Source: Algorimicrobium sediminis (GTDB lineage: Bacteria; Bacteroidota; Bacteroidia; Flavobacteriales; Flavobacteriaceae). Taken from it: 64,000 nucleotides of DNA. Of the stretch, positions 34,844 to 43,037 are shown piece by piece (the first letter of the stretch is position 1; each line of letters begins with the position of its first letter). The notes below the pieces were generated by a model. The model was not told the origin of the DNA. It made no database searches and saw nothing but the letters and a program-made list of their open reading frames with translations. Location of the stretch: the NCBI RefSeq assembly GCF_042684585.1, contig NZ_JBHULS010000001.1:434001-498000 (forward strand), given 5' to 3'. The translations under genes were made by a program, and so were the position numbers.

Positions 34844-35794
34844 TTAATTTTCGATAGAAATGACGCCATCGGTTTTTTCTTCCATGGCTTTTGTTGGCAC
34901 ATCCTCAATTGGTGCGTTTTCATCTACCCAAATATCGCCTTCGGCTTCTTTTGGATTAGCAGGTGTGGTTCCTTGGAACGCTAATACATAACTTGATACT
35001 TGTGCCATTTCTAGCGGTGTTAAACTCTGTTTCCAGGAAATCATTCCTTTACCAGCTCGGCCACCTTCTACAAGCGTTCTGTAAATGTTTTTAATACCAC
35101 CACCTAAAATCCAATATTCATCGGTTAAATTAGGGCCAATACCGCCACCGCCGTCTGCCATGTGGCAAGCCACACAGTTTGCTTCGTATAAGGCTTTACC
35201 AGAATTTAAATCGGCTGCACTGGTTAATACTTCAACCGTATTCACATCAATCAATCCTTTGGCTGTTTTTTTGTATTCTTCAATTTCAATGGCTGCTTGT
35301 GCATATTCAATTTCCAATTCTTGAATCTGTGTAGGGCCATCAAAAACGTGATATCTTAACATATATACGGCTGCAAACACTATAGAGGCGTAAAAACTAT
35401 ATTTCCACCAAGGTGGTAAGTTGTTGTCTAGCTCTCTAATACCGTCGTAATTATGATCTAATATAATATCGTGTTCTTCTTCCATTGGTTTGCTTCCCAA
35501 TAGTTTTTCGTAAGTTGTTCCTAACCACACTACAAATTTTGGTTTTTCAGCTCGTTGTGCATTGTAGCGCGCTTTGGCCTCCTCGTCCAAGCTTTGGTAT
35601 AAAATATTATCCATGGAGCCTATTATGGACTCGATACCAATTAATAGAACGAGAACAAATAACAGAAACAACATAATTAAGGGTTGTTCCATAAAAGCCG
35701 GTTTATCGCCAGAATCTATAAAATATTCTGCCAGTCCAGCAATTAGGAAAAATATTACGGGTACCCGTACCCAGGCTGGGATGAATTTTCTCAT
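34844..35794 (-). CDS. ccoP: CcoP, cytochrome c subunit of cbb3 oxidase (single haem)
   Basis: 316 residues. Two N-terminal helices (about 9-24 and 38-58), a cytoplasmic loop, NNLPPWWKYSFYASIVFAAVY (the conserved CcoP helix, about 125-145) and one cytochrome c domain with CVACH at 207-211. Canonical CcoP has two CxxCH motifs; only one is visible here and no second has decayed in sight. It passes electrons to CcoO. The start codon overlaps the ccoQ stop (ATGA). The acidic tail (about 285-316) is poorly conserved by nature. Confidence 0.93.
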   Translation of the reverse strand: MRKFIPAWVRVPVIFFLIAGLAEYFIDSGDKPAFMEQPLIMLFLLFVLVLLIGIESIIGSMDNILYQSLDEEAKARYNAQRAEKPKFVVWLGTTYEKLLGSKPMEEEHDIILDHNYDGIRELDNNLPPWWKYSFYASIVFAAVYMLRYHVFDGPTQIQELEIEYAQAAIEIEEYKKTAKGLIDVNTVEVLTSAADLNSGKALYEANCVACHMADGGGGIGPNLTDEYWILGGGIKNIYRTLVEGGRAGKGMISWKQSLTPLEMAQVSSYVLAFQGTTPANPKEAEGDIWVDENAPIEDVPTKAMEEKTDGVISIEN

Positions 35795-35985
35795 TGTTCT
35801 TCTTGGTTTTGGTTATTGGTTTTATCTAATGGGATGTTACTTACAGATTCTATATAGTCTTTTTTTGCGGTAATTACCCACCAAAATAAGACAACAAAAA
35901 AGATGAAAAATATAAGTAAGGATATAATCGGGTATATTTCTATACCCGCTATACTATCCATGTGGTTTTTTACAAACTTTAACAT
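35791..35985 (-). CDS. ccoQ: CcoQ-like small subunit of cbb3 oxidase
   Basis: 64 residues. One membrane helix (about 18-41, IYPIISLLIFFIFFVVLFWWVI) followed by TAKKDYIESVSNIPL, the short soluble tail typical of CcoQ/FixQ. It stabilises the complex. It sits between ccoNO (13 bp) and ccoP (4-nt overlap). Confidence 0.88.
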   Translation of the reverse strand: MLKFVKNHMDSIAGIEIYPIISLLIFFIFFVVLFWWVITAKKDYIESVSNIPLDKTNNQNQEEQ

Positions 35986-35998
35986 TGTTTAATTTTTT

Positions 35999-38173
35999 TT
36001 ATTCTTCAAAATCTGCTACCTGAATATCTGTTCCTAAACGTTGCAGGTAAGCTATTATAGCAACAATTTCACGATTGCGCATTTCAACAAAATCTTCTCC
36101 AGCAGCAGCCTTATCAGCTTCGTAGCTTGCGGCAAAGTCTGGATCAGAATATAAGTTTTCTTCAATTTTAGTACCTTGTTCGTACATGGCTTGTTGGGCG
36201 TTGGCAATATCTTCCTCGGTGTAAGGAACACCTAATGTTACCATTGCTTCCATTTTAGTTTCGGTATTGGATTTGTCCAATTCATTTGTAATTAACCATT
36301 TGTACGACGGCATAATAGAGCCCGATGAGGTGCTTTGTGGGTCGTAGAAGTGGTTAAAATGCCAGTTATCCGAGTATTTACCTCCAATACGGTGTAAGTC
36401 TGGACCAGTACGCTTACTACCCCAAAGGAATGGATGATCGTAAACAAACTCACCTGCTTTAGAGAAGTCGCCGTAACGCTCCACTTCACTTCTAAACGGT
36501 CTAATCATTTGCGAGTGGCAGCCCACACAGCCTTCACGAATATAAATATCTCTACCTTCTAGTTCCAGTGGCGTGTAAGGTTTAACGCTTGTAATAGTAG
36601 GAATATTGGATTCCACCATGAGGGTTGGAACAATTTGAACAATACCACCAATTAAAATGGCAATTGTAGCATATATGGTTAAACGTATTGGTTTTCTTTC
36701 CAACCATGAGTGCCAGCCTTCGCCACCAACACGTCCTTTGGCTACACGTTGTAAAGCAGCAGCTTCAGCTAACTCGTCAGTTACGGCACTACCATTTTTA
36801 ACAGTAATAATAATGTTATAAACCAATACTAATAAACCTACTAGATACAGGGTACCACCAATGGCTCGCATCCAGTACATAGGCATAATTTCTGTTACAG
36901 TTTCCAAAAAGTTACCGTAAACTAATGTGCCATCTGGATTAAATTGCTTCCACATACTAGCTTGTGTAAAGCCCGCTACGTATAATGGTAGGGCGTATAG
37001 AATAATACCTAATGTACCAATCCAGAAGTGGAAGTTTGCCAAACCAATGGAATGTAATTTGGTTTTAAACAAACGCGGTATTAACCAGTATATCATACCG
37101 AAAGCTAGAAAGCCGTTCCAAGCCAAAGCACCAACGTGTACGTGTGCAATAATCCAATCTGTAAAGTGGCCAATGGCGTTTACATTTTTTAAGGACAACA
37201 TAGGGCCTTCAAAAGTGGACATACCATATCCGGTAATAGCTACCACCATAAATTTTAAAACAGGATCTACACGAACTTTATCCCAAGCACCACGCAGTGT
37301 TAGAAGTCCGTTAATCATACCACCCCATGATGGCATAAGAAGCATTACTGAAAAGGCAACACCTAAATTTTGTGCCCACTCTGGTAAAGCGGTATATAGT
37401 AAGTGGTGCGGTCCAGCCCAAATATATATGAAAATTAAGGACCAAAAGTGAATAATAGATAGGCGGTAAGAGTAAACCGGTCTGTTAGCAGCTTTAGGAA
37501 CAAAATAATACATAAGTCCTAAAAATGGTGTTGTTAAGAAAAACGCCACGGCGTTGTGGCCGTACCACCATTGTACCAAAGCATCTTGTACACCGGCATA
37601 AACAGAATAACTTTTAAAGGCACTAACCGGCACTTCTAAACTGTTAAAAATATGAAGTACAGCTACGGTTACAAATGTGGCAATGTAAAACCAAATGGCA
37701 ACATACAAATGGCGTTGTCTACGCTTAATCATGGTACCAATTAAGTTAGCACCAAAAACTACCCATACAACGGCAATAGCAATATCGAAAGGCCATTCTA
37801 ATTCGGCATATTCTTTAGAGGTAGAAAAGCCTAGCGGTAGTGTTATGGCAGCACCAACAATAATAAGTTGCCAGCCCCAAAAGTTTATTTTACTTAAAAC
37901 ATCGCTATACATTCTAGCTTTTAAAAGGCGTTGCGTAGAATAGTAAACACCTGCAAAAATGGCATTTCCAACGAAAGCGAAAATAACAGCATTAGTGTGT
38001 AATGGTCTTAACCTACCAAAACTTAACCAGGAAATTCCATCGGTTAAATTTGGGAATAAAAACATAAATGCTAAAAGTAGGCCGACAAGCATACCTACAA
38101 CTCCCCAAAGCATGGTGGCGTAGAGGAAATTTTTAACGATTTTGTTATCGTAATAGAATTGTTGTACTTCCAT
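35999..38173 (-). CDS. ccoNO: CcoN-CcoO fusion, catalytic subunit of cbb3 cytochrome c oxidase
   Basis: 724 residues. Residues 1 to about 480 are CcoN, with twelve helices: RPLHTNAVIFAFVGN (low-spin haem ligand His 59), WYGHNAVAF (His 206) and GPHHLLY (His 256, 257) for CuB, HVHVGALAWNG (His 344, 346) for the haems. After a linker (about 461-495) comes CcoO: one helix (about 497-516) and a monohaem cytochrome c domain with EGCVGCHSQMIRPFRSE (CVGCH at 549-553) and SIMPSYKWL as Met ligand. The fusion is normal for Bacteroidota. It reduces oxygen at low concentration and pumps protons. It follows ccoS by 5 bp. Confidence 0.96.
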   Translation of the reverse strand: MEVQQFYYDNKIVKNFLYATMLWGVVGMLVGLLLAFMFLFPNLTDGISWLSFGRLRPLHTNAVIFAFVGNAIFAGVYYSTQRLLKARMYSDVLSKINFWGWQLIIVGAAITLPLGFSTSKEYAELEWPFDIAIAVVWVVFGANLIGTMIKRRQRHLYVAIWFYIATFVTVAVLHIFNSLEVPVSAFKSYSVYAGVQDALVQWWYGHNAVAFFLTTPFLGLMYYFVPKAANRPVYSYRLSIIHFWSLIFIYIWAGPHHLLYTALPEWAQNLGVAFSVMLLMPSWGGMINGLLTLRGAWDKVRVDPVLKFMVVAITGYGMSTFEGPMLSLKNVNAIGHFTDWIIAHVHVGALAWNGFLAFGMIYWLIPRLFKTKLHSIGLANFHFWIGTLGIILYALPLYVAGFTQASMWKQFNPDGTLVYGNFLETVTEIMPMYWMRAIGGTLYLVGLLVLVYNIIITVKNGSAVTDELAEAAALQRVAKGRVGGEGWHSWLERKPIRLTIYATIAILIGGIVQIVPTLMVESNIPTITSVKPYTPLELEGRDIYIREGCVGCHSQMIRPFRSEVERYGDFSKAGEFVYDHPFLWGSKRTGPDLHRIGGKYSDNWHFNHFYDPQSTSSGSIMPSYKWLITNELDKSNTETKMEAMVTLGVPYTEEDIANAQQAMYEQGTKIEENLYSDPDFAASYEADKAAAGEDFVEMRNREIVAIIAYLQRLGTDIQVADFEE

Positions 38174-38178
38174 AATTT

Positions 38179-38367
38179 TTAATTACTCTTTTTGGTTTTA
38201 ATAGATTGTTTTTGGTTGTCTTTTACAAGTTCATCTTCAAATAGCATGCGAACGGAAGGTGTGTAATCGTCATCAAACTGACCATTTTTTACAGCTAAAA
38301 CAAAAGCTATAAAAAAGCCAATGGCTACTATAACACTGATACTTAATAATATATAAATAACGCTCAT
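38179..38367 (-). CDS. ccoS: CcoS, cbb3 oxidase maturation protein
   Basis: 62 residues. MSVIYILLSISVIVAIGFFI is the single helix and FVLAVKNGQFDDDYTPSVRM the conserved CcoS block. It is needed for cofactor insertion into CcoN in other bacteria. It is the first gene of the cco operon, 21 bp from the -7 element of site C. Confidence 0.9.
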   Translation of the reverse strand: MSVIYILLSISVIVAIGFFIAFVLAVKNGQFDDDYTPSVRMLFEDELVKDNQKQSIKTKKSN

Positions 38368-38387
38368 ACCTAATAGAAGTTATGGTT

Positions 38388-38431
38388 CAAAATTACTTAC
38401 TTAATATACTGAAAAATATGATAAAAATCAT
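38388..38431 (-). promoter_or_regulatory. Fnr-like box plus -7 element of the cco operon (site C)
   Basis: On the minus strand the box ATGATTTTTATCAT occupies 38431-38418 and the -7 element TAATTTTG occupies 38395-38388, beginning 36 nt after the box start. It lies between the ccoI stop and ccoS, giving the oxidase genes their own promoter. Confidence 0.82.
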
Positions 38432-38447
38432 ATTTGTCAATTTTTTG

Positions 38448-40820
38448 CTAGCGTAGTTTTCTGCCAACAAGGTTAGTAGCTATGGTTGTAAAAACCACAA
38501 TACTAATAGAACTTAATGGCATTAAAATAGCTGCAATAACGGGCTCTAATTGCCCTGTAACTGCAAAATAAAGACCAATTACATTATAAAAAAATGAGAG
38601 AACAAAACTCCATTTTATTATTTTTATAGCCTTCTTGGAGGCGGTTATATATTGAAACAATTGTTCAAATTTAGAAGCATCCAAAATAGCATCGCAAGCC
38701 GGAGAAAATACATTTACGTTTTCCGAAATAGCAATACCCACATCACTTTGGGCTAGTGCTCCGGCATCGTTTAAGCCATCGCCAATCATTAAAACCTTGG
38801 CACCTTGGGTTTGATGGTGTTTAATGTACTCCAATTTATCGTCTGGTTTTTGGTTAAAAATTAATTTTGTTTTGCTTGGCAACAGTTTTTTTAAATTCTC
38901 CATTTCGCCTGCATTATCACCAGAGAGGATAACCAAATCGTACTGGTTTTTTAAATCGTTAAACAATTTGGATAGGCCTTGCCTATAGCGGTTGTAAAAC
39001 GTATATTTCCCTTTATACTGGTTGTTACTACTTATGTGCACCGTCGTGTTTAGCACAGACTGATCTTGTTGATAACCCACAAAACTAGCTGAACCAATTT
39101 TCATTTTGGTGTTCTGATGTTCACTTTCAATTCCTTTACCCAAATGTTCTTCAAAATGACTTAATGTAATGATATTATGCGCATCTAAAATGTTGTATAG
39201 TGTTCTACTTAAAGGATGGTTGGAGCCGCGTAGGGTGTTTTTTAGTTGCACGGCTTCCTCTGGGGTTAAATGCTCGCCATCGTAAACGGCTGAACTTTGT
39301 TTGTTGGAGGTAATGGTTCCGGTTTTATCGAAAATAATGGTATTTATGGCAGCCAACTGCTCGATAACCGATGCGTTTTTTAAATAAAACTTAAGCTTAC
39401 CAAAAATGCGTAAAATATTTCCCAGCGTAAAAGGCGCCGATAACGCTATGGCACACGGACAAGCAATAATAAGCACGGCTGTAAATACGTTCATAGCTTT
39501 TGTAGGGTCTACTAGCAACCAGTACCCTGTAGCTATAAAGGCAATGGCCAAAACAATAAGTGTAAAGCGCTTGCTTATGGTGTTGGTTAGGGTTGTAAAA
39601 CTATCTTCTTTATTTTTATTAAACACATCGTTACTCCATAACTGCGTAAGGTAGCTTTGTTCAACAGATTTTAAGGCTTCCATTTCAATTACGCCTGTGG
39701 TTTGTTTACCACCAGCAAAAAGCTTATCGCCAGATACTTTTGTTATGGTTTCCGATTCGCCTGTAACAAAACTATAGTCAATTTTAGCGCGGCCATTTAT
39801 TAAAATACCATCAACGGGAATTAATTCTTCATTTCTAATTAAAAGTCTGTCACCTTTTTTAATATCGTAAACTTGAATAGGCGATTCAATACCGGCATCT
39901 ATTTTGGTAATAGCAATTGGGAAGTACGACTTATAGTCGCGTTCAAAAGATAAAAAAGAATATGTTTTTTGCTGAAAAAACCGCCCAAGTAATAAAAAGA
40001 AAACCAGTCCGGTTAAACTATCAAAAAACCCCGAACCAATGTCCAGTATAATTTCCACGGAGCTTCGTATAAATAAAACAGCCAGTCCTAGCGCAATGGG
40101 TACATCAATATTTAGCAACCCTTTTTTCAAGCCCTTGTAGGCCGAAGTAAAGTAATCGCGTCCTGCATAAAATACCACCGGCAGCGAAAAAGCAAACATA
40201 AGCCATCTAAAAAATGTTTTGTATTGCTCCAACCAAAACTCACCAACCTCAAAATATTCTGGAAACGATAAAAACATAACGTTCCCGAAGGCAAAACCGG
40301 CCACACCTAGTTTGTAAATTAAGGAGCGGTTTACATTTTCGCTACCTGTTTTAAAATCTTCTAAAGAAATATAGGGTTCGTAGCCTATGGCACTTAATAA
40401 CAAGACCGCTTCTTTTAATGAAAAATCGTTGGTCTTATAGGTGATGCGCACATTTTTCTTACCAAAATTTACCTGCGAAGCTGTTATACTAGGATTTAAC
40501 TTATTTAGGTTTTCTAAAATCCAAATACAGGAGCTGCAATGGATATGAGGAATATAAAGCGTCGTAATTTGTATTTGGCCGTCGTTAAATTCGGTTAATT
40601 TGTCAATAATTTTCTGCTGGTCAAGAAAATCGTATTTCCCCGCAATTTCTTTTGGGGCCGAACCCGGCGCGGCTTGTAAATCGTAATAACAGGTTAAGTC
40701 ATTTTCTGAAAAAATTTCATAAACGGTTTTACAGCCATTGCAACAAAATGATTTTTCATCATAAACAAGTTGCTCCAATTTGCATATGTCGCCACAGTGG
40801 TAACATGTTTGTTGTTCCAT
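38448..40820 (-). CDS. ccoI: CcoI, copper-translocating P-type ATPase for cbb3 oxidase
   Basis: 790 residues. The N-terminus has a Cys-rich metal-binding segment (Cys 6, 9, 13, 26, 27, 30) and an HMA domain with HIHCSSCIW (Cys 95, 98). Eight helices, the transport motif IIACPCAIALSAPF, the phosphorylation motif FDKTGTITSNK, the actuator motif FVTGESETI and the hinge MIGDGLNDAGALAQSDVG are intact. It exports Cu(I) to the periplasm for the CuB site. It is transcribed from the D region, divergent from the Crp/Fnr gene, and ends 17 bp before site C. Confidence 0.95.
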   Translation of the reverse strand: MEQQTCYHCGDICKLEQLVYDEKSFCCNGCKTVYEIFSENDLTCYYDLQAAPGSAPKEIAGKYDFLDQQKIIDKLTEFNDGQIQITTLYIPHIHCSSCIWILENLNKLNPSITASQVNFGKKNVRITYKTNDFSLKEAVLLLSAIGYEPYISLEDFKTGSENVNRSLIYKLGVAGFAFGNVMFLSFPEYFEVGEFWLEQYKTFFRWLMFAFSLPVVFYAGRDYFTSAYKGLKKGLLNIDVPIALGLAVLFIRSSVEIILDIGSGFFDSLTGLVFFLLLGRFFQQKTYSFLSFERDYKSYFPIAITKIDAGIESPIQVYDIKKGDRLLIRNEELIPVDGILINGRAKIDYSFVTGESETITKVSGDKLFAGGKQTTGVIEMEALKSVEQSYLTQLWSNDVFNKNKEDSFTTLTNTISKRFTLIVLAIAFIATGYWLLVDPTKAMNVFTAVLIIACPCAIALSAPFTLGNILRIFGKLKFYLKNASVIEQLAAINTIIFDKTGTITSNKQSSAVYDGEHLTPEEAVQLKNTLRGSNHPLSRTLYNILDAHNIITLSHFEEHLGKGIESEHQNTKMKIGSASFVGYQQDQSVLNTTVHISSNNQYKGKYTFYNRYRQGLSKLFNDLKNQYDLVILSGDNAGEMENLKKLLPSKTKLIFNQKPDDKLEYIKHHQTQGAKVLMIGDGLNDAGALAQSDVGIAISENVNVFSPACDAILDASKFEQLFQYITASKKAIKIIKWSFVLSFFYNVIGLYFAVTGQLEPVIAAILMPLSSISIVVFTTIATNLVGRKLR

Positions 40821-40845
40821 AAAATTTGCTCATTTATACCTGCTG

Positions 40846-40905
40846 CAAAGGTTACAATATAAGCATTAAATTAATATGATTTTTGTCATGTTTATCTTAT
40901 ATTTG
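40846..40905. promoter_or_regulatory. divergent ccoI / crp-fnr control region with Fnr-like box (site D)
   Basis: Box ATGATTTTTGTCAT at 40876-40889. Toward ccoI (minus strand), AACCTTTG at 40853-40846 begins exactly 36 nt after the box start, one mismatch from TAnnTTTG. Toward the regulator gene (plus), a perfect TATATTTG lies at 40898-40905, only 22 nt after the box start, so the box overlaps where the -33 contact would be. This fits activation of ccoI and repression of the regulator's own gene; that reading is inference. Confidence 0.75.
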
Positions 40906-40928
40906 GGGTTAATCAATTATTCTTAGGT

Positions 40929-41606
40929 ATGAGTAAATGTGAACAATGTATTGTGCGCCAAATGAGCTCCTTAAAGTCATTAAGTTCCGAGGAACTACGC
41001 AGCGTTTCAGCATGTAAAACCACCCGATTTTACAAAAAAGGCGATATTATTTTTGATGAAGGAGAAACCCTGCACGGAATTTATTGTGTGCGAAGCGGTG
41101 TTTGTAAGCTAACAAAATTAAGTGCCAATGGTAAAGATCAAACGGTAAAACTGCTTGGAAAGGGTGAAATTTTAGGTCAACGCTCCTTAATAAGCGACGA
41201 GCGAACCAATTTAAGCGCTGTAGCACTAAATAATATTGAATTGTGTTTTGTGCCAAAAGATCAAATTATTACGCCTCTTAACGATAATAAAAATTTTTCC
41301 ATGGATGTTTTAAAAGGCATGGCAAAAGATTTACGCGAAGCCGAGGACGATATTATTAACATGGCACAGAAATCTGTAAAACAACGATTGGCAGAAACCC
41401 TTTTGCATATTCAAAATACCTTTGGTACCGATGCAGATGGGGCCTTAAACATCATATTATCCAGAGAGGATTATGCAAGTATTGTAGGAACAGCCACGGA
41501 ATCGGCTATTCGTATTTTATCTCAATTTAAAAAAGAAGGGCTTATTACCACATCGGGTAAACACATTAAAATTAAGGACCCAGAAGGCTTAAAGCGCGTG
41601 GAGTAA
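40929..41606 (+). CDS. Crp/Fnr family transcriptional regulator, probable oxygen or redox sensor
   Basis: 225 residues. The N-terminus has Cys 4 and Cys 7 (MSKCEQCIVRQ) and further Cys at 29, 53, 59 and 106. The cyclic-nucleotide-like beta-roll spans about 30-120 (GDIIFDEGETLHGIYCVRSG), the dimer helix about 120-150, and the HTH about 165-215. The recognition helix GTATESAIRILSQFKKEGL has Glu and Arg four apart, as in proteins that read TGA/TCA half-sites. E. coli FNR has Ser next to that Arg where this protein has Ile. The Cys pattern differs from E. coli FNR, so an Fe-S cluster is possible but unproven. It is the likely regulator of sites A to E. Confidence 0.9.
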   Translation: MSKCEQCIVRQMSSLKSLSSEELRSVSACKTTRFYKKGDIIFDEGETLHGIYCVRSGVCKLTKLSANGKDQTVKLLGKGEILGQRSLISDERTNLSAVALNNIELCFVPKDQIITPLNDNKNFSMDVLKGMAKDLREAEDDIINMAQKSVKQRLAETLLHIQNTFGTDADGALNIILSREDYASIVGTATESAIRILSQFKKEGLITTSGKHIKIKDPEGLKRVE

Positions 41607-41646
41607 CAACAGCATAAAAACCTAATAGTTATCCAGTATTTTACCC

Positions 41647-41677
41647 AAAAAACCTCATGAAAATTATGAGGTTTTTT
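41647..41677 (+). terminator. intrinsic terminator after the Crp/Fnr gene
   Basis: A 12-bp perfect stem (41647-41658 with 41666-41677) whose right arm ends in six T, 40 bp after the stop. Confidence 0.9.
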
Positions 41678-41832
41678 GCGTTTATACAACCTCTTTAACT
41701 AACCTAACAAAATACCTATATTACCGGCTATAGGGCATCCAGTAACCACTGGAAAAAACAGCAGCAGAAACAAACCTTAAATAGATGTTAATATGAGAAT
41801 TTGACTAAAAATTATTCGTATTTTTATGGAGC

Positions 41833-42960
41833 ATGAAAAAAGAAAATAACGTAAAAAAAGGGTTTGTTTTTAAACAATATCAAGCGCCTTCTCAAAGTCC
41901 ATTCGAGAAGCTTTTCGATATTTTTAAAGAGCTTATTACCCACACTTCGGGCGATTTTGATGAAGCCATAGATTGGCTAAAGCAATTGGATGAAGAGTAC
42001 CAATTAACAACGCCAGATTATACCATTAACGATTTTATTGAAGATTTAAAGGCCAAAGGTTACATTCGCGAAGAAATAAAACCAGACGGTAACAAAGGTA
42101 CGGCCATTACCGCAAAAACCGAACGTGCCATTAGGCAATCTGCATTAGAACAAATTTTTGGAAATCTTAAAAAAAGTGGCAGCGGTAGCCACAAAAGTAA
42201 AGGACTGGGAATAGGCGACGAGCATACGGGACACTTTAAAGCGTATCAATTTGGCGATAGTCTGGATAAAATTAACATGACTGAAAGTATCCGGAATGCC
42301 CAAATAAATAATGGTCTGGGTCATTTTAATATCAGCGAGGACGATTTGGTTGTAGAAGAAACTACGCATAAATCGCAAATGAGCACTGTGTTAATGATAG
42401 ATATAAGTCACAGCATGATTTTATACGGAGAAGACCGCATAACACCTGCCAAAAAAGTAGCTATGGCTCTGGCAGAATTAATAACTACGCGCTACCCTAA
42501 AGATACCCTAGATATTTTAGTTTTTGGGAACGATGCGTGGCGCATTAGCATAAAAGATTTACCTTACTTACAAGTGGGACCTTACCACACCAACACGGTT
42601 GCAGGCTTGCAATTGGCCATGGATTTACTCCGAAGAAAACGCCACACAAACAAGCAAATTTTCATGATTACCGATGGCAAACCTAGCTGCTTACGCTTAC
42701 CAGACGGCACTTATTATAAGGATAGCAATGGTTTAAATAGCTACATAACTAACAAATGCTATGGCATGGCGCAACAAGCCAGAAAATTGCATATTCCTAT
42801 TACCACTTTTATGATTGCACAGGATAGGTATTTAATGCAGTTTGTTGAAACCTTTACCATGGCCAACCAAGGAAAAGCGTTTTATACAGGCCTAAAAGGT
42901 TTGGGTGAAATGATTTTTGAAGATTACGAAACAAACCGAAAAAAGCGTATTAAAGGTTAA
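41833..42960 (+). CDS. von Willebrand factor A (VWA) domain protein
   Basis: 375 residues, no signal peptide, so cytoplasmic. The first 110 residues are helical and acidic, then a flexible SGSGSHKSKGLGIG linker. The VWA domain (about 183-365) has the MIDAS motif DISHS at 190-194 and later FMITDGKPSCL with the third metal residue. It forms a two-gene unit with the AAA+ ATPase downstream (77 bp gap). Pairs of MoxR/ChlI-like ATPase and VWA protein act as chaperones that insert metals or remodel partners (for example NorQ/NorD, CbbQ/CbbO). The client here is unknown. Confidence 0.88.
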   Translation: MKKENNVKKGFVFKQYQAPSQSPFEKLFDIFKELITHTSGDFDEAIDWLKQLDEEYQLTTPDYTINDFIEDLKAKGYIREEIKPDGNKGTAITAKTERAIRQSALEQIFGNLKKSGSGSHKSKGLGIGDEHTGHFKAYQFGDSLDKINMTESIRNAQINNGLGHFNISEDDLVVEETTHKSQMSTVLMIDISHSMILYGEDRITPAKKVAMALAELITTRYPKDTLDILVFGNDAWRISIKDLPYLQVGPYHTNTVAGLQLAMDLLRRKRHTNKQIFMITDGKPSCLRLPDGTYYKDSNGLNSYITNKCYGMAQQARKLHIPITTFMIAQDRYLMQFVETFTMANQGKAFYTGLKGLGEMIFEDYETNRKKRIKG

Positions 42961-43037
42961 ACAAGCACAAAAAAATAAAAAGCGCTTAAATAAAATACAC
43001 GTTTTTTTGCGCAGTACGTTTCAATTTAAAAAGCACT

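Noticed and set aside
36927..37451. 174-codon plus-strand open frame opposite ccoNO
   Set aside because: It is the antisense of well conserved CcoN codons; composition and basic content are typical of a shadow frame.
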